This document shows, piece by piece, positions 39,298 to 46,485 of a stretch of 64,000 nt of DNA. The notes beneath the pieces are model-generated. The model was not told the origin of the DNA. It did no database searches and saw nothing but the letters and a program-made list of their open reading frames with translations. A program made the position numbers and the translations under genes. Numbering within the stretch: the stretch's first letter is position 1; every line of letters starts with the position of its first letter. The DNA lies in the NCBI RefSeq assembly GCF_040629175.1, contig NZ_JBEXUX010000005.1:1-64000 (forward strand), in the 5' to 3' direction. This stretch comes from Embleya sp040629175 (lineage in GTDB: Bacteria > Actinomycetota > Actinomycetes > Streptomycetales > Streptomycetaceae).

Positions 39298-41361
39298 TTG
39301 GCACGCAAGATCGGTAGCCGATACGTCGCCCTGAAGGTGCTCGGGCGCGGCGCCAGCGGGACCGTCTGGCAGGGCGAGGGACCCGAGGGACCCGTCGCGA
39401 TCAAGCTGTTGCGCGAAGACCTCGCGTCCGACCAGGTGTTGGTCGCGCGCTTCGTCCAGGAGCGCACCGCGCTGACCAGCCTGGACCACCCCAACATCGT
39501 GGGCGTGCACGACCTGGTCGTCGACGGCACCGACCTCGCGCTGGTGATGGACCTGGTGATCGGCCCCGACCTGCGCGCCCGGCTGGAGCGCGAACGGGTG
39601 CTCACCCCCCGGCTGGCCGCCGCCATCGTGGCCGACGTCGCGGACGGCCTGTCCGCCGCCCACGCCGAGGGCGTGATCCACCGCGACGTCAAGCCCGAGA
39701 ACATCCTGATCGACAACTCGGCCGGGGTCTCCCGGGCCCGACTCACCGACTTCGGCATCGCCCGCCTGGTCGACGCGCCGCGCCGCACCCGGGCCACCCG
39801 GATCATCGGCACGCCCGACTACCTGGCCCCCGAGATCATCGAGGGCCTCCAGCCGACCGCCGCCGTGGACGTGTACGCGCTGGCCACCGTGCTGTACGAA
39901 CTGCTCACCGGCTGGACGCCGTTCGGCGGCGGCCACCCCGGCGCGGTGCTGCGCCGGCACGTCACCGAACCGGTGCCGGGCATTCCCGGCCTGCCCGACC
40001 CGCTCGCCGCCGTACTCGCGTCCTGCCTGTCCAAGGCCCCCGCGGCCCGGCTGACCGCCCGCGAATTCGGCGAACGGCTGCGCTCGGCACTGCCCGCGCT
40101 GATCGGCCTGCCCGCGTTCGACGTGCCCGACCCCAACGGGAACGTCGGCCGCCAGGACACCCCCGTGCCCCGCCCGGCCGGCGTGGTTCCGCTGGTCTCC
40201 GGCACCTCGGAGGCCGCCGACGGCAGCCGGGACACGCACACCAACCTGACCCGCCCGGTGTTCGACGGAGCGGTGCCGGTGCAGTCGCACCGGCGCGGCA
40301 AACCGGGCCGGCGCGAGGGCGGCGCACGCCGCCGGCTGATCCCGGCGATCTGCGGCGTACTCGCCGTCGCCGCGGTCGGCGCGGGCGCGGTGTGGTTCAC
40401 CCGGGACGAGGGCACCCCGACCCGACCCGCCGGACAGACCTCCGCCACCCCGCGACCGGTCCCCTCCGGGAGCGCCGCCGGCTCGGCCGGACCCACCTCG
40501 GGGCGCGCCGGCGGCTACACCTGGGCCGCGTTCGCGCCGCTGCCCGCCGCCCCGGTGCTGCTCCAGGGCGGCCCGGCGGTGACCCGGACCGATGCCGAGC
40601 ACAGCTACGTGGTGCAACGCGACGGCGAGGGCGCCCTGTGGTACCTCGGCAGCGACGGGCCGCGCTGGGGCGAGTGGCGCAGGCTGCCCACCTTCCGCAC
40701 CGGCGACGATCCCGCCGCGGTCAGCGCCGCGCCCGGTCGGATGGACGTGTTCGCGGTCGGTTCGACCGACAAGCTGCTCTACCGGGCCACCTTGACCGAG
40801 GGCCGATTCGGCGAGTGGACCAGGACGGACACCAGGACCAAACTCGCCGGCGCGCCCGCCGCGGTCGTCACCGGTGATCGCATCGACATCGTCGCGCGCA
40901 CCGGCAGCGACGGCCTGGCCGCCGGATCGCTCACCGGGGCCGGCTGGAGCGGCTTCACCACGGTGCCCAGCGCGGGGCGGATCGAGGCCGCGCCCGCGCT
41001 CGCCACCGGCGCCCCCGGCACGCTCGACGCGTTCGTGGTGCGCGCCGGCGACCACGCGGTGTTGCACATCCCCTTCGTCGACGGCGGCTGGCGCGAACCC
41101 GAACGGGTCGGCCTGGCCGCCTCCGCCCGCCCGGCCGCCGCCTACAGCCAGGGCCGCGGCCTGGTCGTGCTGGCCCGCGACGGCAACGGCCGGCTGCTCG
41201 GCGCGGTGCCCGGCGAGGGCGGCTGGCGGCCGGTCGACCCGAACACCGCCACCGCCGACGCCCCCGGCGCGGTGGCCGCCGGACCCGACCGGGTGGACGT
41301 GTACATCCGGGCCGACAACGGCCGACTGCAGGCCGCCTCGTCGAGCCCGGACGCGGGCTGA
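39298..41361 (+). CDS. membrane Ser/Thr kinase with predicted extracellular propeller domain
   Basis: 687 residues from a TTG start, supported by GGAG about 6 bases upstream and by MARKIGSRY, the usual start of these kinases. Kinase domain about 8-265 with VAIK (Lys36), HRDVKPEN and DFG; the P+1 loop is GTPDYLAPE. A single membrane helix lies near 346-368 (PAICGVLAVAAVGAGAVWF). The extracellular part (about 400-687) has four or five repeats with aromatic/Gly pattern (ALWYLGSDGPRWGEWRRL; VDVYIRADNGRLQ), resembling PLL/fucolectin-like beta-propellers. It could bind glycans or peptidoglycan fragments; that is inference. Confidence 0.9.
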   Translation: MARKIGSRYVALKVLGRGASGTVWQGEGPEGPVAIKLLREDLASDQVLVARFVQERTALTSLDHPNIVGVHDLVVDGTDLALVMDLVIGPDLRARLERERVLTPRLAAAIVADVADGLSAAHAEGVIHRDVKPENILIDNSAGVSRARLTDFGIARLVDAPRRTRATRIIGTPDYLAPEIIEGLQPTAAVDVYALATVLYELLTGWTPFGGGHPGAVLRRHVTEPVPGIPGLPDPLAAVLASCLSKAPAARLTAREFGERLRSALPALIGLPAFDVPDPNGNVGRQDTPVPRPAGVVPLVSGTSEAADGSRDTHTNLTRPVFDGAVPVQSHRRGKPGRREGGARRRLIPAICGVLAVAAVGAGAVWFTRDEGTPTRPAGQTSATPRPVPSGSAAGSAGPTSGRAGGYTWAAFAPLPAAPVLLQGGPAVTRTDAEHSYVVQRDGEGALWYLGSDGPRWGEWRRLPTFRTGDDPAAVSAAPGRMDVFAVGSTDKLLYRATLTEGRFGEWTRTDTRTKLAGAPAAVVTGDRIDIVARTGSDGLAAGSLTGAGWSGFTTVPSAGRIEAAPALATGAPGTLDAFVVRAGDHAVLHIPFVDGGWREPERVGLAASARPAAAYSQGRGLVVLARDGNGRLLGAVPGEGGWRPVDPNTATADAPGAVAAGPDRVDVYIRADNGRLQAASSSPDAG

Positions 41362-41386
41362 GTCCGAGTCCGGCCCATCGTCCACT

Positions 41387-41392
41387 TAGGAT
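41387..41392 (+). promoter_or_regulatory. -10 element (TAGGAT) for leaderless prfB transcript
   Basis: TAGGAT ends 6 bases before the prfB GTG, so the start codon falls at the expected transcription start (+1). This spacing is the hallmark of leaderless actinobacterial mRNAs. Confidence 0.55.
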
Positions 41393-41398
41393 GGTGGG

Positions 41399-42511
41399 GT
41401 GGCTGCCGTTGATCCTTCCGAAGAGCTCAAGTCCGTCGAATCGACCATGACGTCGATCGAGGCCGTCCTCGACCTCGACAAGATGCGGGCCGATGTGGCC
41501 GCGCTCAACGAAAAGGCGGCTGCGCCGGACCTGTGGGACGACCCCGAAGCTGCCCAGAAGGTGACGAGCCGGCTCTCGTTCCTCCAGGGCGAATTGCGCC
41601 GGGTCGAAGACCTGCGCCGGCGGCTGGACGACGTCAACGTGCTGTTCGAGCTGGCCGAGGCCGAGGACGACGCGGACACCCGCACCGAGGCCGAGAACGA
41701 GCTCACGTCGGTGCACAAGGCGGTCGGCGAACTCGAGGTGCGCACGCTGCTCTCGGGCGAGTACGACTCGCGTGAGGCACTGGTGACCATTCGCTCCGAG
41801 GCCGGTGGCGTGGACGCCGCCGACTTCGCCGAGATGCTCCTGCGGATGTACACCCGCTGGGCCGAGCGGCACGGCTACCCGACCGAGGTCTACGACACGT
41901 CCTACGCCGAAGAGGCCGGCATCAAGTCGGCCACCTTCGCGGTCAAGGTGCCGTACGCGTACGGCACGCTGTCCGTCGAGCAGGGCACGCACCGACTGGT
42001 GCGGATCTCGCCGTTCGACAACCAGGGCCGCCGACAGACCTCGTTCGCGGGCGTCGAGGTGCTGCCGGTCGTCGAGCAGAGCGACCGCGTCGACATCGAC
42101 GAGTCCGAGCTGCGGGTGGACGTCTACCGTTCGTCCGGTCCCGGTGGCCAGGGCGTCAACACCACCGACTCGGCCGTGCGCATCACGCACATCCCGACCG
42201 GCATCGTGGTGTCCTGCCAGAACGAGCGCTCGCAGATCCAGAACCGCGCCTCCGCGATGGCGGTGTTGTCCGCCAAGCTGCTGGAGCGGCAGCGCCAGGA
42301 GGAGCAGGCCCGGATGAACGCGCTCAAGGGCGAGGGTTCGTCCTGGGGCAACCAGATGCGTTCGTACGTCCTGCACCCGTATCAGATGGTCAAGGACCTG
42401 CGCACCGAATTCGAGGTGGGCAATCCGCAGTCGGTGCTCGACGGCGAAATCGACGGTTTCATCGAGGCCGGAATCCGCTGGCGCAAGACGCAGCAGACCG
42501 CCGCCGCGTAG
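41399..42511 (+). CDS. prfB: peptide chain release factor 2
   Basis: 370 residues from GTG. It terminates translation at UGA and UAA. The catalytic loop is SSGPGGQGVNTTDSAVRITH (GGQ about 249-251) and the codon-recognition tripeptide is SPF in ISPFDNQGRRQTSFA. The early in-frame UGA and frameshift of E. coli prfB are absent: the frame is open from start to end. Predicted leaderless because a TAGGAT -10 sits directly upstream. Confidence 0.97.
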   Translation: MAAVDPSEELKSVESTMTSIEAVLDLDKMRADVAALNEKAAAPDLWDDPEAAQKVTSRLSFLQGELRRVEDLRRRLDDVNVLFELAEAEDDADTRTEAENELTSVHKAVGELEVRTLLSGEYDSREALVTIRSEAGGVDAADFAEMLLRMYTRWAERHGYPTEVYDTSYAEEAGIKSATFAVKVPYAYGTLSVEQGTHRLVRISPFDNQGRRQTSFAGVEVLPVVEQSDRVDIDESELRVDVYRSSGPGGQGVNTTDSAVRITHIPTGIVVSCQNERSQIQNRASAMAVLSAKLLERQRQEEQARMNALKGEGSSWGNQMRSYVLHPYQMVKDLRTEFEVGNPQSVLDGEIDGFIEAGIRWRKTQQTAAA

Positions 42512-42582
42512 CGGGTCGGCGGGCGATGCCGACGCCGGTTTCGACCCCGACGAAAACGGGGCAACAACCCGATTCGTGACCC

Positions 42583-42614
42583 CGAGGGCCTCCGTGTATT
42601 CGCGGGGGCCTTCG
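42583..42614 (+). terminator. terminator after prfB
   Basis: A hairpin of about 12 pairs with G-T wobbles ('cgagggcctccgtg' against 'gcgggggccttcg') 71 bases beyond the prfB stop. Confidence 0.6.
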
Positions 42615-42870
42615 TGGTATGCCGCGTTGCGCTTTCGTGCCGATTTTCTCGGCGAATCGGAATTAACCCCGCAACCCTCTCCGAACGCCCTTGACGCGGC
42701 ATCCGCCCGGTTACCAGTCTGAACGGCGGCATTACCACGACGCATCCGATCGGAGTCCGAGGCGCATCGACAGATGGCACGGACGAGCGTCGAGGTGATG
42801 CCCAACGGCGTTTGGGACCCCACCCGCGCCGGCGCGGATACGGGGATCTCATCCAACTGGGGGTTAATTG
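42615..42870 (+). promoter_or_regulatory. leader and promoter region of the repeat surface protein
   Basis: About 255 bases with no gene. It is more AT-rich around 42640-42665 and holds TTGACG (42691-42696), a possible -35, without a good -10 at the right distance. GGGGG at 42858-42863 is the RBS of the surface-protein gene. Confidence 0.35.
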
Positions 42871-43866
42871 ATGACAACCAAAATGCGCGTCCGGACGGCT
42901 CGGATAGCCGCCGCCGCGCTGTTCGCGGCGGGCGCGTCCTTCGCGGTCGCGGGCGTCGCGAGCGCGACGGACGGTTCGGACGGGTGCGAGCAGACGCACA
43001 CCTGCCCGGGCGGCGAGACCGAGGGTTCGACCACGGGCAGCACCGCCGGTAACACCACCGGCGGCACCGTCGTGGGAGCCACCACGGGCGGCACCATCGT
43101 GGGTGCGACCACCGGTACCACGTCGGGTTCGACCACGGGCAACAGCACCTCGGGTTCGACCACGGGCAACACCACGTCCGGTGCGACCGGTAACACCACG
43201 TCGGGTTCGACGACCGGTGAGACCACGTCGGGTTCGACCACGGGCAACACGACGTCCGGTTCGACCACGGGTAACACCACGTCGGGTTCGACGACCGGTG
43301 AGACCACGTCGGGTTCGACCACGGGCAACACGACGTCCGGTTCGACGACCGGCAACACGACGTCCGGTTCGACGACCGGCAACACCACGTCGGGTTCGAC
43401 CACGGGCAACACCACCTCGGGTTCGACCACCGGGAACAGCACCTCGGGCAGCTCCGGCGCGGCCACATCCGGTGGCGGCACCACGGGCGGTGGCAACACC
43501 ACCAAGGGCAACTCGGGCGGTTCCGGCGGTACTTCGAAGGGCAGCACGGGCGGCAACACCGGTGGCGGCAACACGTGTGACGCCACGCACGCCTCCGGCG
43601 GCCTGGACCTGAACTGCGGCGGCGACGGGAACACCCGCACCACCAGCGGCAACGGCGACCAGCAGAACGCGCCTGTGCGCGACTTCGGCGGCGGCGACAC
43701 CGCTCCGGCGGCGCAGCAGCCCGCGAACAAGGAACTGGCCTCGACCGGTTCGGGCGCCAACATGGCGTTCCTGATCGTCGGCGGTGCCGCGATGGCGGCC
43801 GGTGGCTTCACCTTCACCGTGCTGCCCGCGCGACTCAAGCGCCGTCAGCAGGCCTCCGCGGCCTGA
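42871..43866 (+). CDS. repetitive Ser/Thr/Gly-rich surface protein with LAXTG sorting signal
   Basis: 331 residues from ATG 42871 with GGGGG 8 bases upstream. A signal peptide (ARIAAAALFAAGASFAVAG, cleavage near ASA-T about residue 32) is followed by a short region with two Cys (CEQTHTC). Then about twelve 9-residue repeats of SGSTTGNTT (about 85-191), a Gly/Asn-rich region with CDATH and NCGG, and a C-terminal LASTG (about 289-293), hydrophobic helix and RLKRRQ tail. LAXTG is the class E sortase motif of streptomycetes. The Thr/Ser-rich repeats are probably an extended, perhaps O-glycosylated stalk. No enzymatic domain is visible. Confidence 0.88.
   Translation: MTTKMRVRTARIAAAALFAAGASFAVAGVASATDGSDGCEQTHTCPGGETEGSTTGSTAGNTTGGTVVGATTGGTIVGATTGTTSGSTTGNSTSGSTTGNTTSGATGNTTSGSTTGETTSGSTTGNTTSGSTTGNTTSGSTTGETTSGSTTGNTTSGSTTGNTTSGSTTGNTTSGSTTGNTTSGSTTGNSTSGSSGAATSGGGTTGGGNTTKGNSGGSGGTSKGSTGGNTGGGNTCDATHASGGLDLNCGGDGNTRTTSGNGDQQNAPVRDFGGGDTAPAAQQPANKELASTGSGANMAFLIVGGAAMAAGGFTFTVLPARLKRRQQASAA
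43123..43443 (+). repeat. 27-bp tandem repeat, about 12 units, coding
   Basis: Twelve units encode SGSTTGNTT or the variants GETT and GNST; the third is one codon short. Synonymous differences (acc/acg, ggc/ggt) show several unit subtypes, and some adjacent units are nearly identical, which suggests recent expansion. Confidence 0.9.
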
Positions 43867-43877
43867 GCCGAAGACTT

Positions 43878-43905
43878 GTGCCCCGGCGCGGCGGTTCCGG
43901 GGCAC
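43878..43905 (+). terminator. terminator after the surface protein gene
   Basis: A 9-bp perfect stem ('gtgccccgg' with 'ccggggcac') and a 10-base loop begin 12 bases after the stop. Confidence 0.65.
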
Positions 43906-44065
43906 TGAATCCGCCGTCCCGGCGTTCCGAGCCGGGCGCACCGCGTCATCGCGAGTGCGTCTGTGAAACGGTCGGCTCGGGACCACGGACGGTGGGCGGC
44001 ACCGCGGTACGACGCCGGGCTCAGGCCCGGCATCGAGAACGGGGCGCCCGCTCGGATCGGTACGC

Positions 44066-44085
44066 GTCGACAGGGCCCTGTCGAC
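44066..44085. repeat. perfect 20-bp palindrome
   Basis: gtcgacagggccctgtcgac is its own reverse complement. It lies in a 376-base gap (43867-44242) that otherwise holds only two terminators. A 10-bp palindrome, ggatcgatcc, follows at 44087-44096. It could be a protein-binding site or a cruciform; no evidence decides. Confidence 0.6.
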
Positions 44086-44132
44086 AGGATCGATCCGGGT
44101 TCCGGAAGCTGCGGAGCGCCGCTGTACAGCGC

Positions 44133-44162
44133 GAAGGCCCTGGGGGCACCCAGGGCCTTCGT
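44133..44162. terminator. terminator of the zinc-ribbon gene
   Basis: A 13-bp perfect stem (44133-44145 with 44150-44162, loop ggca), about 80 bases beyond the minus-strand stop at 44243. It may also stop readthrough from the surface-protein gene. Confidence 0.75.
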
Positions 44163-44242
44163 GTCGTCTCGGGGGGTTGTTCTCGGCCTTCGTCGCGCGT
44201 CCGGCTCGTCGTATCCGGCCCGGCGACTCGTCTTACGGCGGC

Positions 44243-44431
44243 TCAGCCGCCCACGCGGGCCAGCAGCAGCGCGCACACCAAGACCAGCAGTGCGAGGGCC
44301 GCGAGCATGGCCGGATTGAGGTTGATTCCGCTCGAGCGCCGGAGCCGTTCGCGGCTCGCTCGGCACGTCGGACAGCGACCCTCGGTGACCAGGCCGGCAC
44401 AGTTCGCGCACACCAGGCGGTCCAAGGTCAT
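44243..44431 (-). CDS. small zinc-ribbon membrane protein, function unknown
   Basis: 62 residues from ATG 44431, with a very good GGAGGAG RBS 5 bases upstream. Four cysteines in two pairs (C8-x2-C11 and C20-x2-C23) form a probable zinc ribbon in the cytoplasm. A basic linker (RASRERLRRS) and one C-terminal membrane helix (about 41-60) follow, so it is a tail-anchored peptide. It is transcribed away from ftsE. No known family is recognised with certainty. Confidence 0.75.
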   Translation of the reverse strand: MTLDRLVCANCAGLVTEGRCPTCRASRERLRRSSGINLNPAMLAALALLVLVCALLLARVGG

Positions 44432-44668
44432 CTCGACTCCTCCGCCTCGATTTGCTCCACTATCACGCATCGCTACCCATAACGCTCACGACGCGGTGGG
44501 AAGTTCCCGTCCCCTTCCACTGTGCCGCTTACACTCACGGAATGGCCATGCCCGACGACCACTCTGTTCGAGCCTGGGCGCCCGGCCCCGGACAGTGTGG
44601 TCCCTTGGCCCCCTCTGTGCCCCCAGCCGTATGCCCTGCCCCCTACACTGGCGCACCGTGATGCAACC

Positions 44669-45358
44669 GTGATCCGATTCGACAACGTCAGCAAGACCTA
44701 CCCGAAGCAGCCGCGCCCCGCGTTGCACGACGTCTCCCTCGAAGTGGAGAAGGGTGAGTTCGTCTTCCTCGTCGGGTCCTCGGGCTCGGGTAAGTCCACC
44801 TTCCTGCGGCTCGTCCTCAAAGAGGAACGACCATCGCTGGGCAACATCTTCGTGGCCGGCAAGGACCTCGGTCGGTTGTCCAACTGGAAGGTGCCGGCCC
44901 TGCGCCGTCAGGTGGGCACCGTCTTCCAGGACTTCCGCCTGCTCCCCAACAAGACGGTCTATCAGAACGTCGCGTTCGCGCTCGAGGTGATCGGCAAGCC
45001 CCGAGGCACGATCCGCAAGGTGGTACCGGAGGTTCTGGACCTGGTGGGCCTGGGCGGCAAGGAAGACCGCATGCCCGGCGAACTGTCCGGTGGTGAACAG
45101 CAGCGCGTGGCGATCGCGCGTGCCTTCGTGAACCGGCCGATGATCCTCATCGCCGACGAGCCCACCGGCAACCTCGACCCGCAGAACAGCGTCGGCATCA
45201 TGAAGCTGCTCGACCGGATCAACCGGACGGGCACCACGATTCTGATGGCCACGCACGACCAGGCGATCGTGGACCAGATGCGCAAGCGCGTCATCGAGCT
45301 GGAGCAGGGCCGACTGGTCCGCGACCAGTCTCGCGGCGTGTACGGCTACCAGCACTGA
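44669..45358 (+). CDS. ftsE: cell division ATP-binding protein FtsE
   Basis: 229 residues from GTG 44669, the usual FtsE length. Walker A is GSSGSGKST (about 36-44), the Q-loop TVFQDFRLLPNKTVYQNVAF is characteristic of FtsE, the signature is LSGGEQQRV and Walker B is ILIADEPTGNLD. FtsE hydrolyses ATP to drive FtsX and activate cell-wall hydrolases during division. A longer in-frame upstream extension is not supported. TACACT (44644-44649) is a possible -10 element. Confidence 0.97.
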   Translation: MIRFDNVSKTYPKQPRPALHDVSLEVEKGEFVFLVGSSGSGKSTFLRLVLKEERPSLGNIFVAGKDLGRLSNWKVPALRRQVGTVFQDFRLLPNKTVYQNVAFALEVIGKPRGTIRKVVPEVLDLVGLGGKEDRMPGELSGGEQQRVAIARAFVNRPMILIADEPTGNLDPQNSVGIMKLLDRINRTGTTILMATHDQAIVDQMRKRVIELEQGRLVRDQSRGVYGYQH

Positions 45359-45414
45359 TCCACCGGACCACCACGGCGCGGCAGTCCGGCCGCGCCCCTA
45401 GCGACTAGGACATC

Positions 45415-46320
45415 ATGCGCGCCCAGTTCGTCCTCTCGGAGATCGGAGTCGGTCTCCGCCGGAACCTGACCATGACGATCGCGGTGATCGTCAGTGTCGC
45501 GCTGTCCCTCACGCTGGCCGGAGCGGGTCTGCTGCTGCGCGTTCAGGTGAACGAGATGAAGGACTTCTGGTACGACCGGGTCGAGGTCTCGATCTTCCTG
45601 TGCGGCAAGAGCGACCACGGCCCCGGGTGCGAGGGCGGCGAGGTCTCGAACGAGCAGCGCGAGGGGTTCCGTCAGGAACTCAGTCGGATGGCCCTCGTGG
45701 AGAAGACCTACTACGAGACCAAGCAGGAAGCGTTCCAGCACTTCAAGGACCAGAACAAGGAATCGCCGCTGTCCGGCAGCGTGACCGCCGACCAGTTGCC
45801 GGAATCCTTCCGGGTCAAGTTGAAGGACCCGACCAAGTACCAGGTCGTGGCGAGCGCGTTCGCGGGCAGACCGGGCGTGCAGTCGGTCCAGGACCAGCGC
45901 AAGATCCTGGAACCGTTCTTCAAGCTGCTGAACAACGCGCAATGGGCCGCGATCGGCGTGATGGGCTTCATGCTCCTGGTGGCGATTCTGCTGATCGTCA
46001 ACACGGCCCGGGTCTCGGCGTTCAGCCGTAGGCGGGAAACGGGCATCATGCGACTCGTCGGCGCGTCGAATCTCTACATCCAATTGCCGTTCATCATGGA
46101 ATCCGCCATCGCCGGCCTGCTGGGCGGTGCGCTGGCCTCCGGTCTGTTGAGCACCGGGTTCTTCTTCGGCGTCAAGAAGGGGCTCGGGCAGCAGTTCAAC
46201 GCATTCGAGTTGATCGGGTGGGGGCCGGTGCTGGCCACCCTGCCGTTGCTGGTCGTCTTCGGGGTGTTGATGTCCGCGATCGCGTCGTTCTTCACGCTCC
46301 TCAAGTACCTCAAGGTCTGA
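45415..46320 (+). CDS. ftsX: cell division protein FtsX
   Basis: 301 residues. One membrane helix near 20-42 (LTMTIAVIVSVALSLTLAGAG), an extracellular loop of about 120 residues, then three helices near 180-202, 225-250 and 265-290. The extracellular loop contains CGKSDHGPGC, a Cys pair found in actinobacterial FtsX, and is the part that contacts peptidoglycan hydrolases. Signature FSRRRETGIMRLVGASN is present. 56 bases downstream of ftsE and co-transcribed with it. Confidence 0.96.
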   Translation: MRAQFVLSEIGVGLRRNLTMTIAVIVSVALSLTLAGAGLLLRVQVNEMKDFWYDRVEVSIFLCGKSDHGPGCEGGEVSNEQREGFRQELSRMALVEKTYYETKQEAFQHFKDQNKESPLSGSVTADQLPESFRVKLKDPTKYQVVASAFAGRPGVQSVQDQRKILEPFFKLLNNAQWAAIGVMGFMLLVAILLIVNTARVSAFSRRRETGIMRLVGASNLYIQLPFIMESAIAGLLGGALASGLLSTGFFFGVKKGLGQQFNAFELIGWGPVLATLPLLVVFGVLMSAIASFFTLLKYLKV

Positions 46321-46356
46321 CCTTCGTCCGATCCCGGGATCCGCGTGCGGATCCGC

Positions 46357-46398
46357 TTCGAAGGCCCTGTTCCGCCGCGGCGGAACAGGGCCTTCGAA
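46357..46398 (+). terminator. terminator after ftsX
   Basis: A 20-bp stem ('ttcgaaggccctgttccgcc' and its complement) with almost no loop, 36 bases after the ftsX stop. It lies before the peptidase gene, which must therefore have its own promoter or depend on readthrough. Confidence 0.85.
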
Positions 46399-46485
46399 CG
46401 TCTGTATGCGACCGGATGGGTTCGTATTACTTCCATACCGGTGTGGGTCGTGGCAATCATCGACGATTGCGCGTTTCTTGTGATC

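Noticed and set aside
43123..43443. CRISPR array
   Set aside because: The 27-bp units are contiguous and coding, without unique spacers.
42864..43838. Minus-strand frame of 324 codons with EPDVVLPVV repeats
   Set aside because: It is the antisense of the 27-bp repeat array; the plus-strand frame has signal peptide, RBS and sorting signal.
44522..44668. N-terminal extension of FtsE in frame
   Set aside because: FtsE proteins start at the VIRFDNVSKTY-type sequence; the extension has no similarity to the family.
46345..46485. Upstream in-frame start for the M23 peptidase
   Set aside because: It would translate the ftsX terminator hairpin and place charged residues before the signal peptide.
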